From: Suillus spraguei
Taxonomy: Eukaryota > Basidiomycota > Agaricomycetes > Boletales > Suillaceae
Direction of reading: 5' to 3'
Assembly: GCA_016800925.1 (NCBI GenBank)
Contig: JABCPU010000268.1
Location: 1-64,000, forward strand
DNA length: 64,000 nucleotides
In this document: positions 47,360 through 58,110 of the stretch, piece by piece
Layout: the number at the start of each line of letters is the position of its first letter
Position numbering within the stretch: the stretch's first letter is position 1
Made by a program: the position numbers and the translations under genes
The notes under the pieces: model-generated
Databases searched by the model: none
Told to the model about the DNA's origin: nothing
The model's input: the letters and a program-made list of their open reading frames with translations, nothing else

Positions 47360-49345
47360 ATGTTGTCCACCACGTCATGCTTATCTATCTATTGGACGCA
47401 CGGACCACTATTGGTCATTCGGGATGGAGAGCGTTTCTATCTTCGCGCACTCCTTCTTCATCAGCCTGCATCTTCTTTTGTTGATCTTCGCACAATCCAA
47501 GGACACACATTCAACACTTTCCATGAAGCTGCATGTGACCTTGGTTTATTCGACAACCAAAATGAAGGTTACCTCACACTACAAGAAGCTATTGAATCCC
47601 TCCGCACTCCCTCTCAATTACGATTTTTGTTCTCTCAAATCATTTTGGAAGGTTATGCAGCTATACCACTATGGATGGAATTCCGCCAGATGCTATCCAT
47701 TGACCACATTCAGAGGATCGGAGACGAGTACAATGGATATGAATTCACGCTCCAAATCATCGATGACCTGCTCTCTCATTCAGGAAAGCACCTTACGGAC
47801 TTCGGTCTCCCATCTCCTCCCAGGCGTTCCATTGAAGTCTATAATGAACAGAAATATTTACGCGACAATCACGCAGCATTCGAAGCCCAAAGCAATAACA
47901 TGGCTGAACAATTGAATCCGGAACAACGATAAATCCTCGATTGTATTTTGGAGAGCATAATACAGCGCAAAAACAATTTCTTTTTCATTGAAGGTCGTCC
48001 AGGTCGAGGAAAAACGTTTTTGGTCAAAGCACTCTCAACAATGTTACGTGCCCAAGAAGAAATTGTACTTATTGTTGGAAGCAACGCACTGTGTGCGACT
48101 GCATATGATCGTGGACGCACGGCACATCATATGTTTGGCATCCCAGTGAGACGATAACGTCAATTTACATAGTTCTATTCACCCTCACTCTCCTCGTGCC
48201 GATCTCATTCGAAACGCCGCTGCAATCATCTGGGATGAACTCCCTGCCATGAATAAAGCCGGATGGGAGTCTGTCGACGAACTTTGCCGTACAATCTGCA
48301 ATCGCCCAACAATACCATTCGGAGGACTCACATTCATAGGTTTGGGAGATTTTCGGCAAGCAGGCCCAATTGTCAGCGGAGCTGGAGAGACGGCCACTCT
48401 GGCAGCGTCAGTAAAGTCGTCAACACTGGGAATAGCATTCGGATCTTGACCCTCAACACTGCAATTCGGAGCATGGGTGACTCGCAATTCACATCTTTCG
48501 TAGACGGCATTGGAGAGGACTGCACTGGAAATCGACAGAATCTCGCACTCATAGCAGCGACTACAAGCTTCGACGATACAATTAACTTTCTCTTCCCACC
48601 ATACGTGCTCGAAGACACGGAGACCTGTCTTCAGCGTGCATTCCTCTCCCCTCTGAACATCTATGTCGATGAATTCAACGACAAAATTTTGGAAAGTTTG
48701 CCAGGCGAATTTCGTGCGTATTCCACACATACATTATGTAAAACATTTTACTAACAAAGCATAGAATCTTACTTCAGCTCAGACAGTCTGAAGGAAGCTG
48801 AACACACACCTTTAAATGGACCGGAACACACACCTGACTACCTGGCAATGTTAACACATCCTGGAGTACCTCCTCATCGCCTAGACCTCAAAGAAAACAG
48901 TGTCTGCGCCATTCAACGAAACCTTTCGGTAGAAAGGATTGGTCAGAAACGCACGCGTGCGCGTGATTGCATTGCATCGTCGGTTCATCGAAGTACAACT
49001 TATCAATACATTCGAGAGCCACTGCATTGCCCCGCATCAACTTTTCCTTCCATCCCAATCGTTCATCGTGGACAGTCAATCGCAGACAGTTTCCTCTACG
49101 GCTCGCATACGCAACAACGTTTAATGGATGTCAAGGATTGACGCTAGCACGAACCGTACTCGATTTGCGAACCGATCCCTTTGCTCACGGTCAACTGTAC
49201 ACAGCGTTGTCGAGAGTGAGAACGCGAAGAGATACATTTGTTTATTTGCGGAGACAAATGAAGGACAAGACTGCGCTAATATCGTATTTCCTGAGTACTA
49301 CTGTAAACAGATTTATAATGGACCGACCGAAGGGGAGTCCTTGTA
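47360..49345 (+). pseudogene. PIF1-like helicase, probably from a Helitron (decayed)
   Basis: Fragments in several frames rebuild the order of PIF1-type helicase motifs: NPEQR then a stop, FIEGRPGRGKTFLVKAL (Walker A), AAIIWDELPAMNKAGW (Walker B), LTFIGLGDFRQAGPIV, a nuclease-free middle, LAYATTFNGCQGLTLARTVL and AHGQLYTALSRVRT. A TAA stop replaces the codon after NPEQR near 47930, the frame is broken near 48155 and 48445, and again within 48755-49140. The Rep domain of a complete Helitron was not seen upstream, and no CTRR hairpin end was certain. It therefore looks like a truncated, dead helicase fragment. Confidence 0.8.
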
Positions 49346-50018
49346 ATGTGATATATAGCAATATAAAGCAATGTAATCACGCCAGGCCCAGAGGTATATA
49401 TTACTTTACATCACTTTATATTGTTTTATATTGTTTTACAACGTCATGTCTAGGAAAGAACGTTTCGGCTAGGAATATCTGAGTCTCACCAGTTTACTGA
49501 TGACCATTGTCTTAGTATTTCTGTAGGCTGCTTTAAATTATAAGTTTGCTTTGTTTCTTGAGTTTGCCCAACTTCCGACGTTTGCAACATTGAACAATTT
49601 TCGTTTTGGCATAGTGGAGAGGTAGTGTAGTTCCGTCGTTAGCTGCTGAAGCAGATCATTAAGTAGCTGACAAAGCACAATGTATTATGTTTCAAGTATG
49701 AAAAAGCTATCTCTACTCCCAGTTTAGAAGCCATATTCTAATTCTGAAACCTAGGTGCTCTGGGGATGTACTCAAGCCAACTTACCCTGGTTTAAATTTT
49801 GCGAATTTGAAGGTCGAGATGCGATTCTGGCACTTTTGTCACGAAAATGTCACGATTTGATCGTACTGCAGTCTACCTTAGGATGAAGTCAATCTACCTT
49901 GACCGTATATCAGAACTAGTGACATTATTCATGGCATTGGGTTTAGCAATAAGCAACTCATCGACGATGACCGTGAATTCATATTTTCGTATCTGGGAAA
50001 ATACGTGCCCTTCAAATG
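49346..50018. other. AT-rich spacer
   Basis: TATA and TTTTATATTG repeats (49420-49440). A 111-codon ORF at 49847-50182 overlaps the foldback element and is unlikely to be a gene. Confidence 0.5.
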
Positions 50019-50426
50019 CATCAGGAAATCATGAGTTTACCTATTCCTTACTTATTTCAAACTTTTCCCACTTATTCCAAATGGATCTACTTATTTCTCT
50101 TAAATTACCACTGGTCCAACTGAACTATCAGGATCTGTTAGCCATCATTATAAATGTGTGCTATAAAATTATTGACTCTTAATTTGCAAAATAGTACTCA
50201 AGAGAATATTTGAGAAATAAAATCATCAGCATTAATGTGTCACTCGAGCTTCATACTAGTCACTAATGTTGGTCTTATGCAATGAAACTTGTCTCTCAGG
50301 CCAACAAACATATTGGAATACTCAATTTGAAGCAGTTGTCAAATTTCAGAAAAAAAGTAGGTCCATTTGAAATAATGGAAAAGTTTGAAATAAGTAAGGA
50401 ATAAGTAAACTCATGATTTCCTGATG
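50019..50426. mobile_element. Foldback/MITE-like element with about 71-bp inverted arms
   Basis: Left arm 50019-50090 starts CATCAGGAAATCATGAGTTT; the right arm 50356-50426 is its inverse with about six differences. Both arms contain CTTACTTATTTCAAACTTTT and end CAAATGGAYCTAC. The 265-bp centre has no ORF of note. No clear target-site duplication is visible. Confidence 0.85.
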
Positions 50427-50744
50427 TGTTCAGCTATGGAGAATTTAGTTTAAGAAGATTACGAGAAATGTACTTGTTCAAAACGTGGTGCGATCACAAT
50501 CGTACGAGTAAGCTTGAAGCGATTCTCTAGCATGACGCACGAAACGGCTTGACTATAAGCAGCCTCATAATATTGCTAAAACAAAGACGTAGACAGAATG
50601 TGTATGCGAGCGATAAGTTCCTTGGGCGTGAGCTCCATCATTCTACAGGCAGGCCATCCATTGTGTCGCTCCCATGTGACCTAGTGTGCACCGATTGTCA
50701 TTCACGAAGGAAACAGCGCATAGAAATGTGAATAATCATGAATC

Positions 50745-51480
50745 CCTAAAAATAGATCATGCAGCACCTGGTACATAACAATCGGGATGAGAACTTTAGT
50801 AAAAGAACTGGCGTCAATCTCACTTGGTTTCTCGGCAGCCCAGGCATAGAGACTATTGATTCCATGGTAGATGGCATTCCAAGACACCCTTGAACTCGTG
50901 TTTCGGTAGCGTCTGTAGTGCTTGCCGGAGTTAGCGACCATGTTGCACTGGCAGTTGTGTGGTGAAGGATTCCAATGGTGACGAAGGTAATGGCGAATGA
51001 ACTAAAAACCTGTTTCGTCCAGAGTGGGTGAAACTCAAAGTAGAGTTGAACCATGGCGGAGCGCTGGAAGTAAAGTGCTCCTCTGTAACAGAATTGGTGA
51101 CGAGTTTTAGATGTGAGAATATGAAATTTGGTTGCTTGCGGAATATGTAGAACTTGGGAGTCGATGGGATGGAGGCGTGATATTGCGGTAAGCTAAATAC
51201 ATGTGTTCGAAGAGTGACATGGTGGTGTGCTGGAGTAGCTGCTCGACACGAAAACACAACAATATTTATGGAGTCGTGTAGGATAGATTCGAGCGCTGGG
51301 AAGCACCGACTGTTCGAGTGAATGGGATGGGATACATTCTGGAAGCTTTGAAGAGAAGACTCGGACGCATGTATGCATTACAGAGGTGCTGGGGGCTACA
51401 GTATCGAGAACGGCTGGCATGACACTAATAGGGTACATTCTTGCCATAACAGTGATGGAGGGTAGAGGGTTCGTACCTGG
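50745..51480 (-). repeat. Dispersed repeat R1, copy 2
   Basis: Matches 5990-6550 (same strand) and 57060-57760 (inverted): ATCACTGTTATGGCAAGAAT, TCCGCAAGCAACCAAATTTC and AGTTCATTCGCCA. Minus-strand ORFs of about 100 codons are open but in different frames. Confidence 0.75.
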
Positions 51481-51903
51481 GCGTCTTCCACTTTCCCGTC
51501 ATCTTACCACGCAGTTTTGATCATCCATGCCTCCTCGTCCATCAGTTTTCTCCTCAAATTTTATTCTCTTCTTTTTCAACACATCAACACACTATTGAAC
51601 AATTTGTCCCGCTAACTGACTAATGCATGCAAACCCTTCACTCGCTCGCTCCTTCTATGTCTTTCGACAGATTCAACGGGCAGGGTGTTTGCGCCTGACA
51701 CAGTGACCCAATTATGTAAGAGTTAGGCCCACTCTCAAGTCATACATTCACGGTTTTTAAATATTCGTCTATCCTGAAATTTTTGTTGCTCGAGCACCAG
51801 TAAAATTTGGGCAGAAGAAAGTATTCCCGCCACAAACTATTTACATGCGGTGCCATTAACCACATTGCACCAACGAGAAAGCAGAAACATAGCTTACCGT
51901 AGT

Positions 51904-52169
51904 TCATTCGAGGCCACACGCATATACGATGCTTTCTGTCTACCACGCCGGTGAGTCAACAGATCCTGAATGAAACTACTCAAACTCACCTCTTTGCCAT
52001 TATCATATGTTATGGTCAACTCTGGCACGCAATGAAAGCCAGGGCAACACTGATCTTTACCCTTCGTGCAATAGTCGCCACCCATAGTGCATTGACTGTT
52101 AGCACTGACAATCATAGACACTTTCAAAGCAGCAATAACAGCGAGGACGACTTGGAAGGAGGGACGCAT
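51904..52169 (-). CDS. Small secreted cysteine-rich protein, knottin-like
   Basis: Two exons (52169-51990 and 51939-51904, 50-nt intron) give 71 residues. Residues 1-23 form a clear signal peptide (MRPSFQVVLAVIAALKVSMI). The mature part has six cysteines at 27, 34, 41, 42, 47 and 68, spaced C-x6-C-x6-CC-x4-C-x20-C, as in SQCTMGGDYCTKGKDQCC. That spacing is the inhibitor-cystine-knot pattern. A longer upstream ORF start (52298) has no signal peptide, so I chose 52169. Basidiomycete small secreted proteins of this size act as effectors, inhibitors or antimicrobials; which one applies here cannot be told. No close family is recognised. Confidence 0.75.
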
Positions 52170-52762
52170 TATTTGTGTTCTTGGAAATAAATCGGTAGGA
52201 AGGTGTCCTTTTATACCAGTCTGGGCAGAATTTGTAACAAACAGACGACATTTGCCCTGCCAGCAGATAGCTGACGAAAATTTGTGAAGCCTTCGCATCG
52301 CGTAACAAACTACTAATGTGTTGTTCTATCAACTGCGCTGCACCAATGGGACGCAGAAACGCTGCTCGCTGTAGCTCATCTGATCTCACGCATTTTTTTT
52401 ATTAAAAAAATCGTTTATTGACCGGTGGGGCAGGCCCTATGGTAGTCACATGTGTGGGATACATTTTATCTAAACTGCATTTCTATGTACGAGAACCCCA
52501 ACCAGCGGCCAATGGCTGCGTACCCCGGAAAAGGTCCATAGTCAAACTCATCTTTTTACGCATTTAAGGTTGTACATGCCACCCTACATTTATAACTTGC
52601 CATCAAATTTCTCCCGAGATAGTGGGTTAACCCCTTCCATTCCAGTGACGCATATATATACGTAGGATGGTTGCCGACGGTGAGTCAATAAATCCTTGAT
52701 AAAACTACCTGAGACACGTTATTCGTGAGATATGATATGGAATATCGGAAATAAATTTTACG
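52170..52762. other. 5' flank of the small secreted protein and spacer
   Basis: No gene. Poly-T/poly-A tracts lie at 52391-52415. The WD40-related fragment begins near 52763. Confidence 0.5.
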
Positions 52763-53061
52763 GAGAAACGGGCGAATCACTAAACAAACTCATCAACGCC
52801 CACTTGAAACAGATCTACTCGCTGGACTTTTCTCCCGATGGAAAAGTACTGGCCAGTGTTCGTCAGACCAAACGATGAAACTGTGGAACACCAAAACCTG
52901 GCAGGAACAAGTAGATCCGATCGGGTGTGCTAGTTATGTCCACTGCGTACGATATGCGCCGTCTGGAGAACTTCTTGCCATCGCAACATTGTACAATATT
53001 CAAATTTATAATTCAGGCAGAAGAAAACGCGTCGCATCCTTCAAGGGTCATGCATTACGTC
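52763..53061 (+). pseudogene. WD40 fragment of a HET gene copy, tail-to-tail with copy B
   Basis: The reading has ETGESLNKLINAH, IYSLDFSPDGKVLAS, then after a frameshift TMKLWNTKTWQEQ, CVRYAPSGELLAIAT and IQIYNSGRRKRVASFKGH. It is closer to copy A than to copy B. It ends at FKGH, where it meets the 3' end of copy B on the other strand. It has no start, and the frame breaks near 52860. Confidence 0.88.
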
Positions 53062-56000
53062 CATGTTATCAATGGAAGTAATATCTTTGACTTGTGCGAT
53101 GATGTCATAGTCTGACGCGATCCTCTTGTATTCTCCGATATGCTGCCGTGCTAGTAAAAATGCGTTGAAAGGCTGTCTGAGGCGAACCATCAACCGCAAG
53201 GCTCCCATGCTCTCCGTATCGTTTGTGATGTCAGGCTGCTCTACGAAGTCAGGTACCCCGAGGAGATTTCGATCCCATGGACGTCCGTCGAATGGGCCTT
53301 GCACGTGAGAACTGAAGTAGTGGTTCTTTGGTGGTTATCAGCAGATCATTAAGTCCATCTGCCTTGATCTCATACGTGTCCTGGGCTAGGCCGCGGCTCG
53401 GTCCGACATCCGTAACATGAAATGAGATGCAAGGTAAATGAAGTCTGCAGTTTGCGAACCGAGGAGCTCTTAGCTGTAAAAGCTGGTCATAGAATTTTAA
53501 TGCTACATCCGTAGGCACGGTTTGTCGCAGCGAAGAGACTTGTGTGTGAATATCATCTTCAGACAAAGATGGAAGGGTGCGCGGAGTAGTGTAAGAAACG
53601 ATATGGGCCGGAAGGCAGCTATTGAACTCGGAAGGTTGTCCGATCCAGTCAAGGACAGTGATGTCGCCCGAACGAGCAACGATCTCCTGCAGGAGCCGCC
53701 CGAGCGCATTCTGCTTCTTCTCGCCATAAATCACAGGCAGGGCGATACCAAAGATGCCACATAATGAATACGCGATATCTTCCTGCACAGTGGTGATACG
53801 CTTCGATGCCCATTGCAATTTCTCTCGCGCGCCGCTCATACCTGGACGGAAGGCCACCAGGGCCCGTGCATCTATGCCCGTGGCATCCTCTAACTCCTTC
53901 ATGATTGCAGGGGACTCTTTGTGATTGGGAGAGCTATCGCCGAGATATAGCGACCAATCCTTTTGATAAAAGAGAACAACTTTCGGAGCGACGAATTCTT
54001 GGAAGGTCCATCCTCGATGATTCCAAAAACTCCTGGCCAGTGCTCCGGGCCGGGATGAAGGAGGGACATCGCAGAGGTAGACAATGGTAAGCGCTGAGTG
54101 GCGGTACCAGATGAACATGGAATTGACCGATTCTTGAACCTCAGTGTTGCTCCTCTTGTCGATGCAGCATGTGTCCATCCATGCCCATCTATACCCAGTA
54201 TCACGAGCGACTTTGCAGAACGACTGCAGTTTTGCGATGCCACCGAGTCCATTCAACTCGTACACGACTTTGTCCTGGATGTCTTGCAGCAGCGCCTCCA
54301 TTTCTTCCCACCTGTGTGATAGCAGGACGCAGCGGAAGTACATCACCACGACTTCTTTGATGCGCTCCGTTCGGAGGTCTAAATGTTTCGTTGTGAGTGA
54401 CACAAGCTCCTTGTACTCTGTGCTCGTTTTGAAGGCGTTTATTTGTGCCGTTCTATCGCACAAAGACCCGTAGAAGTGTTAAGCAGACGAAGGGGAGCAT
54501 TGTCGAGTTCAATCCAAACAGCTCTTTGAATAGCATCTTCTGCTTGGGATGGATGGATATACTGCTGACGCAGGTCTGCAGAACGAGATAGGCATTTCGA
54601 GACAATGCAGCAGTGTTCCATGGCTTACCTCGTATTTGCGTTTCAGAAGCTCCGTCCAACTTGGACAACATGATTGTGAAGGCATCAATAGCCTCGTCGT
54701 AACGTTGTGCGCCACGCAGCGCTGCATGTGTCAACTGGTATCCAACACGAGACGAAGGATCGAGTTCGATGACCTATATATCGCTGAGGTCAACATGGGC
54801 CACAAAAATTGAGAGACCATGGCACCTTTTGTGCGTCCAAGAGTGCATCCTCCCATAGCATTTTACCTAAGTTTGCCTCGCTGCGATTAACAAAGGCAAC
54901 ATCAGATGTACAACCCAGGTCGATCACTGCCGAGTATAGTTCAATAGCGCTTTCATAATTTCTTGCAGCGAGAGCAGCATCTCCTTTGGTAAGACACCGC
55001 GCGCTGCATTTTTCCGTGAAAGCTGAGTGAAATACGAGTGAGGACTGTAGCCTGCGTCCACAACTTCAGACTTGCCGTTGGACCATTCAAGGCAGTTGGC
55101 CTCTGTTATATCATCACTCGCATCCATCATGCATCGATATGATTTCATGGCATCTTGAAGTCTACCTGCGCAAAGGAGTGCATCACATCGCTTCTGGTGT
55201 GCAGTGAGCCACAATGATTCGAGGTCCCACCCGAAGAGCTGGACAAGGGACTTAGTTATCAAATTTCAGATGTGTATTAACGTACCACCACCAAGTCCTC
55301 GTATATATGATGCATGTCCAATTTCGATGATAAAGTGCTGCAATTGATGGCGGCAGTGAAATGCTCAGCTGCTTCGTCGTAACGTGCGCCATGCGAGGCT
55401 TTGATTCCCAGCTGAACATGTAGATATGCCTGATATGCAAGTTGCAAAGATTAGTGTTGATGGCCCAGCGTTGCTGCATGATACTTACTTGCACGATATG
55501 ACACGCGCGGGTATCGGCGTTTGGACAACCGGTGGTAAGTTCTTTGAGGAGTAGACTTGCCTCGTCATGTTGATCTGCACCGAAAAGAGCGATGGCCTGA
55601 AATACGGCATGAAGCAGATAGTATGTGAGGCAAGTGTAACATACCTTGATCAAGAGCAGAAAATGAGTGGTTTGCGAATTTTGGTCCGTGTACATTGATG
55701 CGACATCAAACACTGCCCTTGCGTCTGTAATGTAGCCTTTTCCGCAGAAGGCAATTCCCTTAGACATATAGCCTGTCAATGATGGCTTAATGTTGATGGA
55801 CTGTATTACCGTGGAGTTAGACTTCTGTAAGGGAGCTATAAGGGTCAGTGAATCTTACTTTAATTGCGTCCTGAAGGGCACGATCCCAGTCATGTTTCCG
55901 AGCCATAACCAATGAGCGATGGGAGTAGGAAATATGACTGTTGGAATTGGTGTTGATATACTGGGTGAGTAGCTCTTCTGCGATAGACAATTCTCCGCTT

Positions 56001-56989
56001 ATACATGCAAAGCGAGCCGTCGTGATGGCTAGGATCTGCACGAAACATGCTCAAATTGCGAATTGCAGGACATGAGTCAAAGACGGAAACATACCTTTGG
56101 ATGAGGTACTGCCCACTCCGAGATGATGTAATTGCCACTTCCACTGAGGATATGCTTCCCATCCACAGAGAAAGTGACGCATCCTGTCCCGGATGGGTGC
56201 TTGAAGGTGGCAATGGTTCGTCGATCTGAGAGCTGCCAGAGACGAACATGGTGGTCATTAGATGCGGAGGCGACGAGGGTGCCAGCAGGATTAACAACGA
56301 TGGCAAAGATAGATTTAGAGTGACCCGTCCAAGGATCACCAACTGCTGCCAGGTCGATGTATCCCATTCGCGTATGGTAGGATCAGAATTACTACCGCCT
56401 GTGAGAAGGCGTGTGCCATCAGGCGTCCACGCGAGTGAGACGTCGTTGTTGAAGAATGGAACGCGTTCCCTTGTGCCTGAATTATATACCTGAATATGTC
56501 CAATGTCGCGATGGCAAGAAGTTTCCCATCCGGCGAATGCCGTATGTCGCGGACATCACTATCACATTCAACTGGATCTCCTTGTTGCTCCCAGGTTCGG
56601 GCGTTCCACAGTTTCGTTGTTTTGTCCCGTGAACCACTGGCCAGTGCTGTTCCATCCGGAGAAAAGTTCAACGAGAAAATATATGTGGAGTGGGCTTTGA
56701 TGGGTTGGGTAAGTGATTCGCCAGTTTCTCCGTCCCAGACGATGACCTCTCCGTCATGATCACCGCTTGCTATCAATTTTCCATCTCGTGATACTGCTAA
56801 ACTCAGCACCCAATTGTGATGCTCCATCTTCCTCACCATAACGCCTGTTTGTAAGTCCCACAGACGAAGCGACTCGCCTGAGGCTGTAACCATCCGCCGT
56901 TTATCGGGGAAAACTGCGACGGCCATTACCCAACTTTCATGACCTTCAAACTCTCGCATGGGCGTAGTGATTGGAATGAGCTCCGACAT
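53041..56989 (-). CDS. WD40-TPR-HET allorecognition-type protein, copy B (frameshifted)
   Basis: The ATG at 56989 gives MSELIPITTPMREFEGHESW, then WD40 repeats (LRLWDLQTG, VIVWDGETG, TKLWNARTW). Frameshifts of one base near 56490 (copy A reads NNIRIYNSG) and near 56345 (copy A reads QQVGDPW) break the array. A TPR-like middle with short introns (55780-54600) and the HET domain follow: YFRCVLLSHRWEEMEALL, AWMDTCCIDK, NHRGWTFQEFVAPKVVLFYQ. The HET ORF runs 54463-53249. A 14-base deletion near 53300 shifts it, and the C-terminus (RPWDRNLLGVPDFVEQP) lies in another frame. The 3' end is cut at the junction with the WD40 fragment. Role as for copy A; function doubtful without repair. Confidence 0.85.
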
Positions 56990-57059
56990 TTTACTGGATG
57001 TTGATAATGTTGGGCGTGGTTGTGGACTTTGGAAGGACTGCGGGTGTCTTACTTTAAGT

Positions 57060-57760
57060 TGTAGAGGTGCGTGTATTGCGCGTTTATGCTACTCCACTGC
57101 ATTGGTACCCATTGCCCAGGCACGAGCCCTCCACGCCTCCATCACTGTTATGGCAAGAATGTAAATGTACTGTATCAATTCCATATTTGCCATCCTCGAT
57201 ATATGCGTTCGACTCTTGTCATCAAAGCTTTACGAATGTATCGTATGATTCGTATCCCATCCAATCGAATAGTCAATGCTTCCCGGTCCTCGAATTCGGC
57301 TATCCATCCTAAATATCGTTGTTTTTCACGTCACCGTGAAGTTCGAACGCATGCATCTAGCTGATTGTAATATTCGCCCTTCATCCTGTGCACTCCAAAC
57401 CTGTGCATGTTTTGCAAGCAGCCAAAGTTCTATATTCTATTCGTGAGTGCCGTCACCAATTCTATCACAGAAGAGTGCGCGTTCTGCTCATGATTCGGCT
57501 CTACTTTGAGCTTTGCCCACTCCAGGCCAAACTGGTTTCAGTTTATTCGCCAATCCCCTCTCGAGTCCATCTCCTTCGTGACATGATAAGTACCAGTATA
57601 ACATGGTCACTGACTTCCGGTGGGTCTTCACCACTGAGCCAAGCTACGCTCAAAGGTGTTTTGGGAATGCCGCATCTACCGTACAATCAGTTGTCCCTAA
57701 GACCAAATGAAATTGACACCGAAACTCGTCAAAAATTCAGTTTTATTTGAGTTGTGTTAT
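57060..57760 (+). repeat. Dispersed repeat R1, copy 3 (inverted relative to copies 1 and 2)
   Basis: Directly upstream of HET copy B. Shared landmarks are ATCACTGTTATGGCAAGAAT (57140), CGTATCCCATCCAATCGAA (57250), TTGCAAGCAGCC (57412) and CAGGCCAAACTGG (57520). Confidence 0.75.
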
Positions 57761-58110
57761 GTAATCATTATGCAATTAAATTCATATATGGCACTTGGTT
57801 GGTTAATGGTCCAGTGTTGAGTATGTTGGCAATTTGAGGGAGAACGTTGGAAAAATTTATTGTATGATATGGTTAGTATAAATTGTGAGTCACTATTCCT
57901 CACGTAAGCGATGAAGATATGGGTGGCTCGCGCTCAGTGGCTGTCGCTTAACTCCATTTGTTTGACGCTGTTAGAATTCAAAGCTTTTGCCTTGTGTTGC
58001 CTGTTACCGAAGGTAATCGTGTGCCCGTTGGTGCCCATTCAAAAGTACCCATAGCAACCTGGAAGAGTTACTTCTCGAACGCAAACTGTGAACTGCATCC
58101 ACCACCTGCA
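57761..58110. other. Spacer upstream of PSD gene
   Basis: AT-rich at first (57770-57900). No gene is recognised; it presumably contains the PSD promoter. Confidence 0.5.

Noticed and set aside
49340..49490. Possible Helitron 3' end with CTAG after the helicase remnant
   Set aside because: CTAG words are present, but no stable hairpin lies at the required distance.
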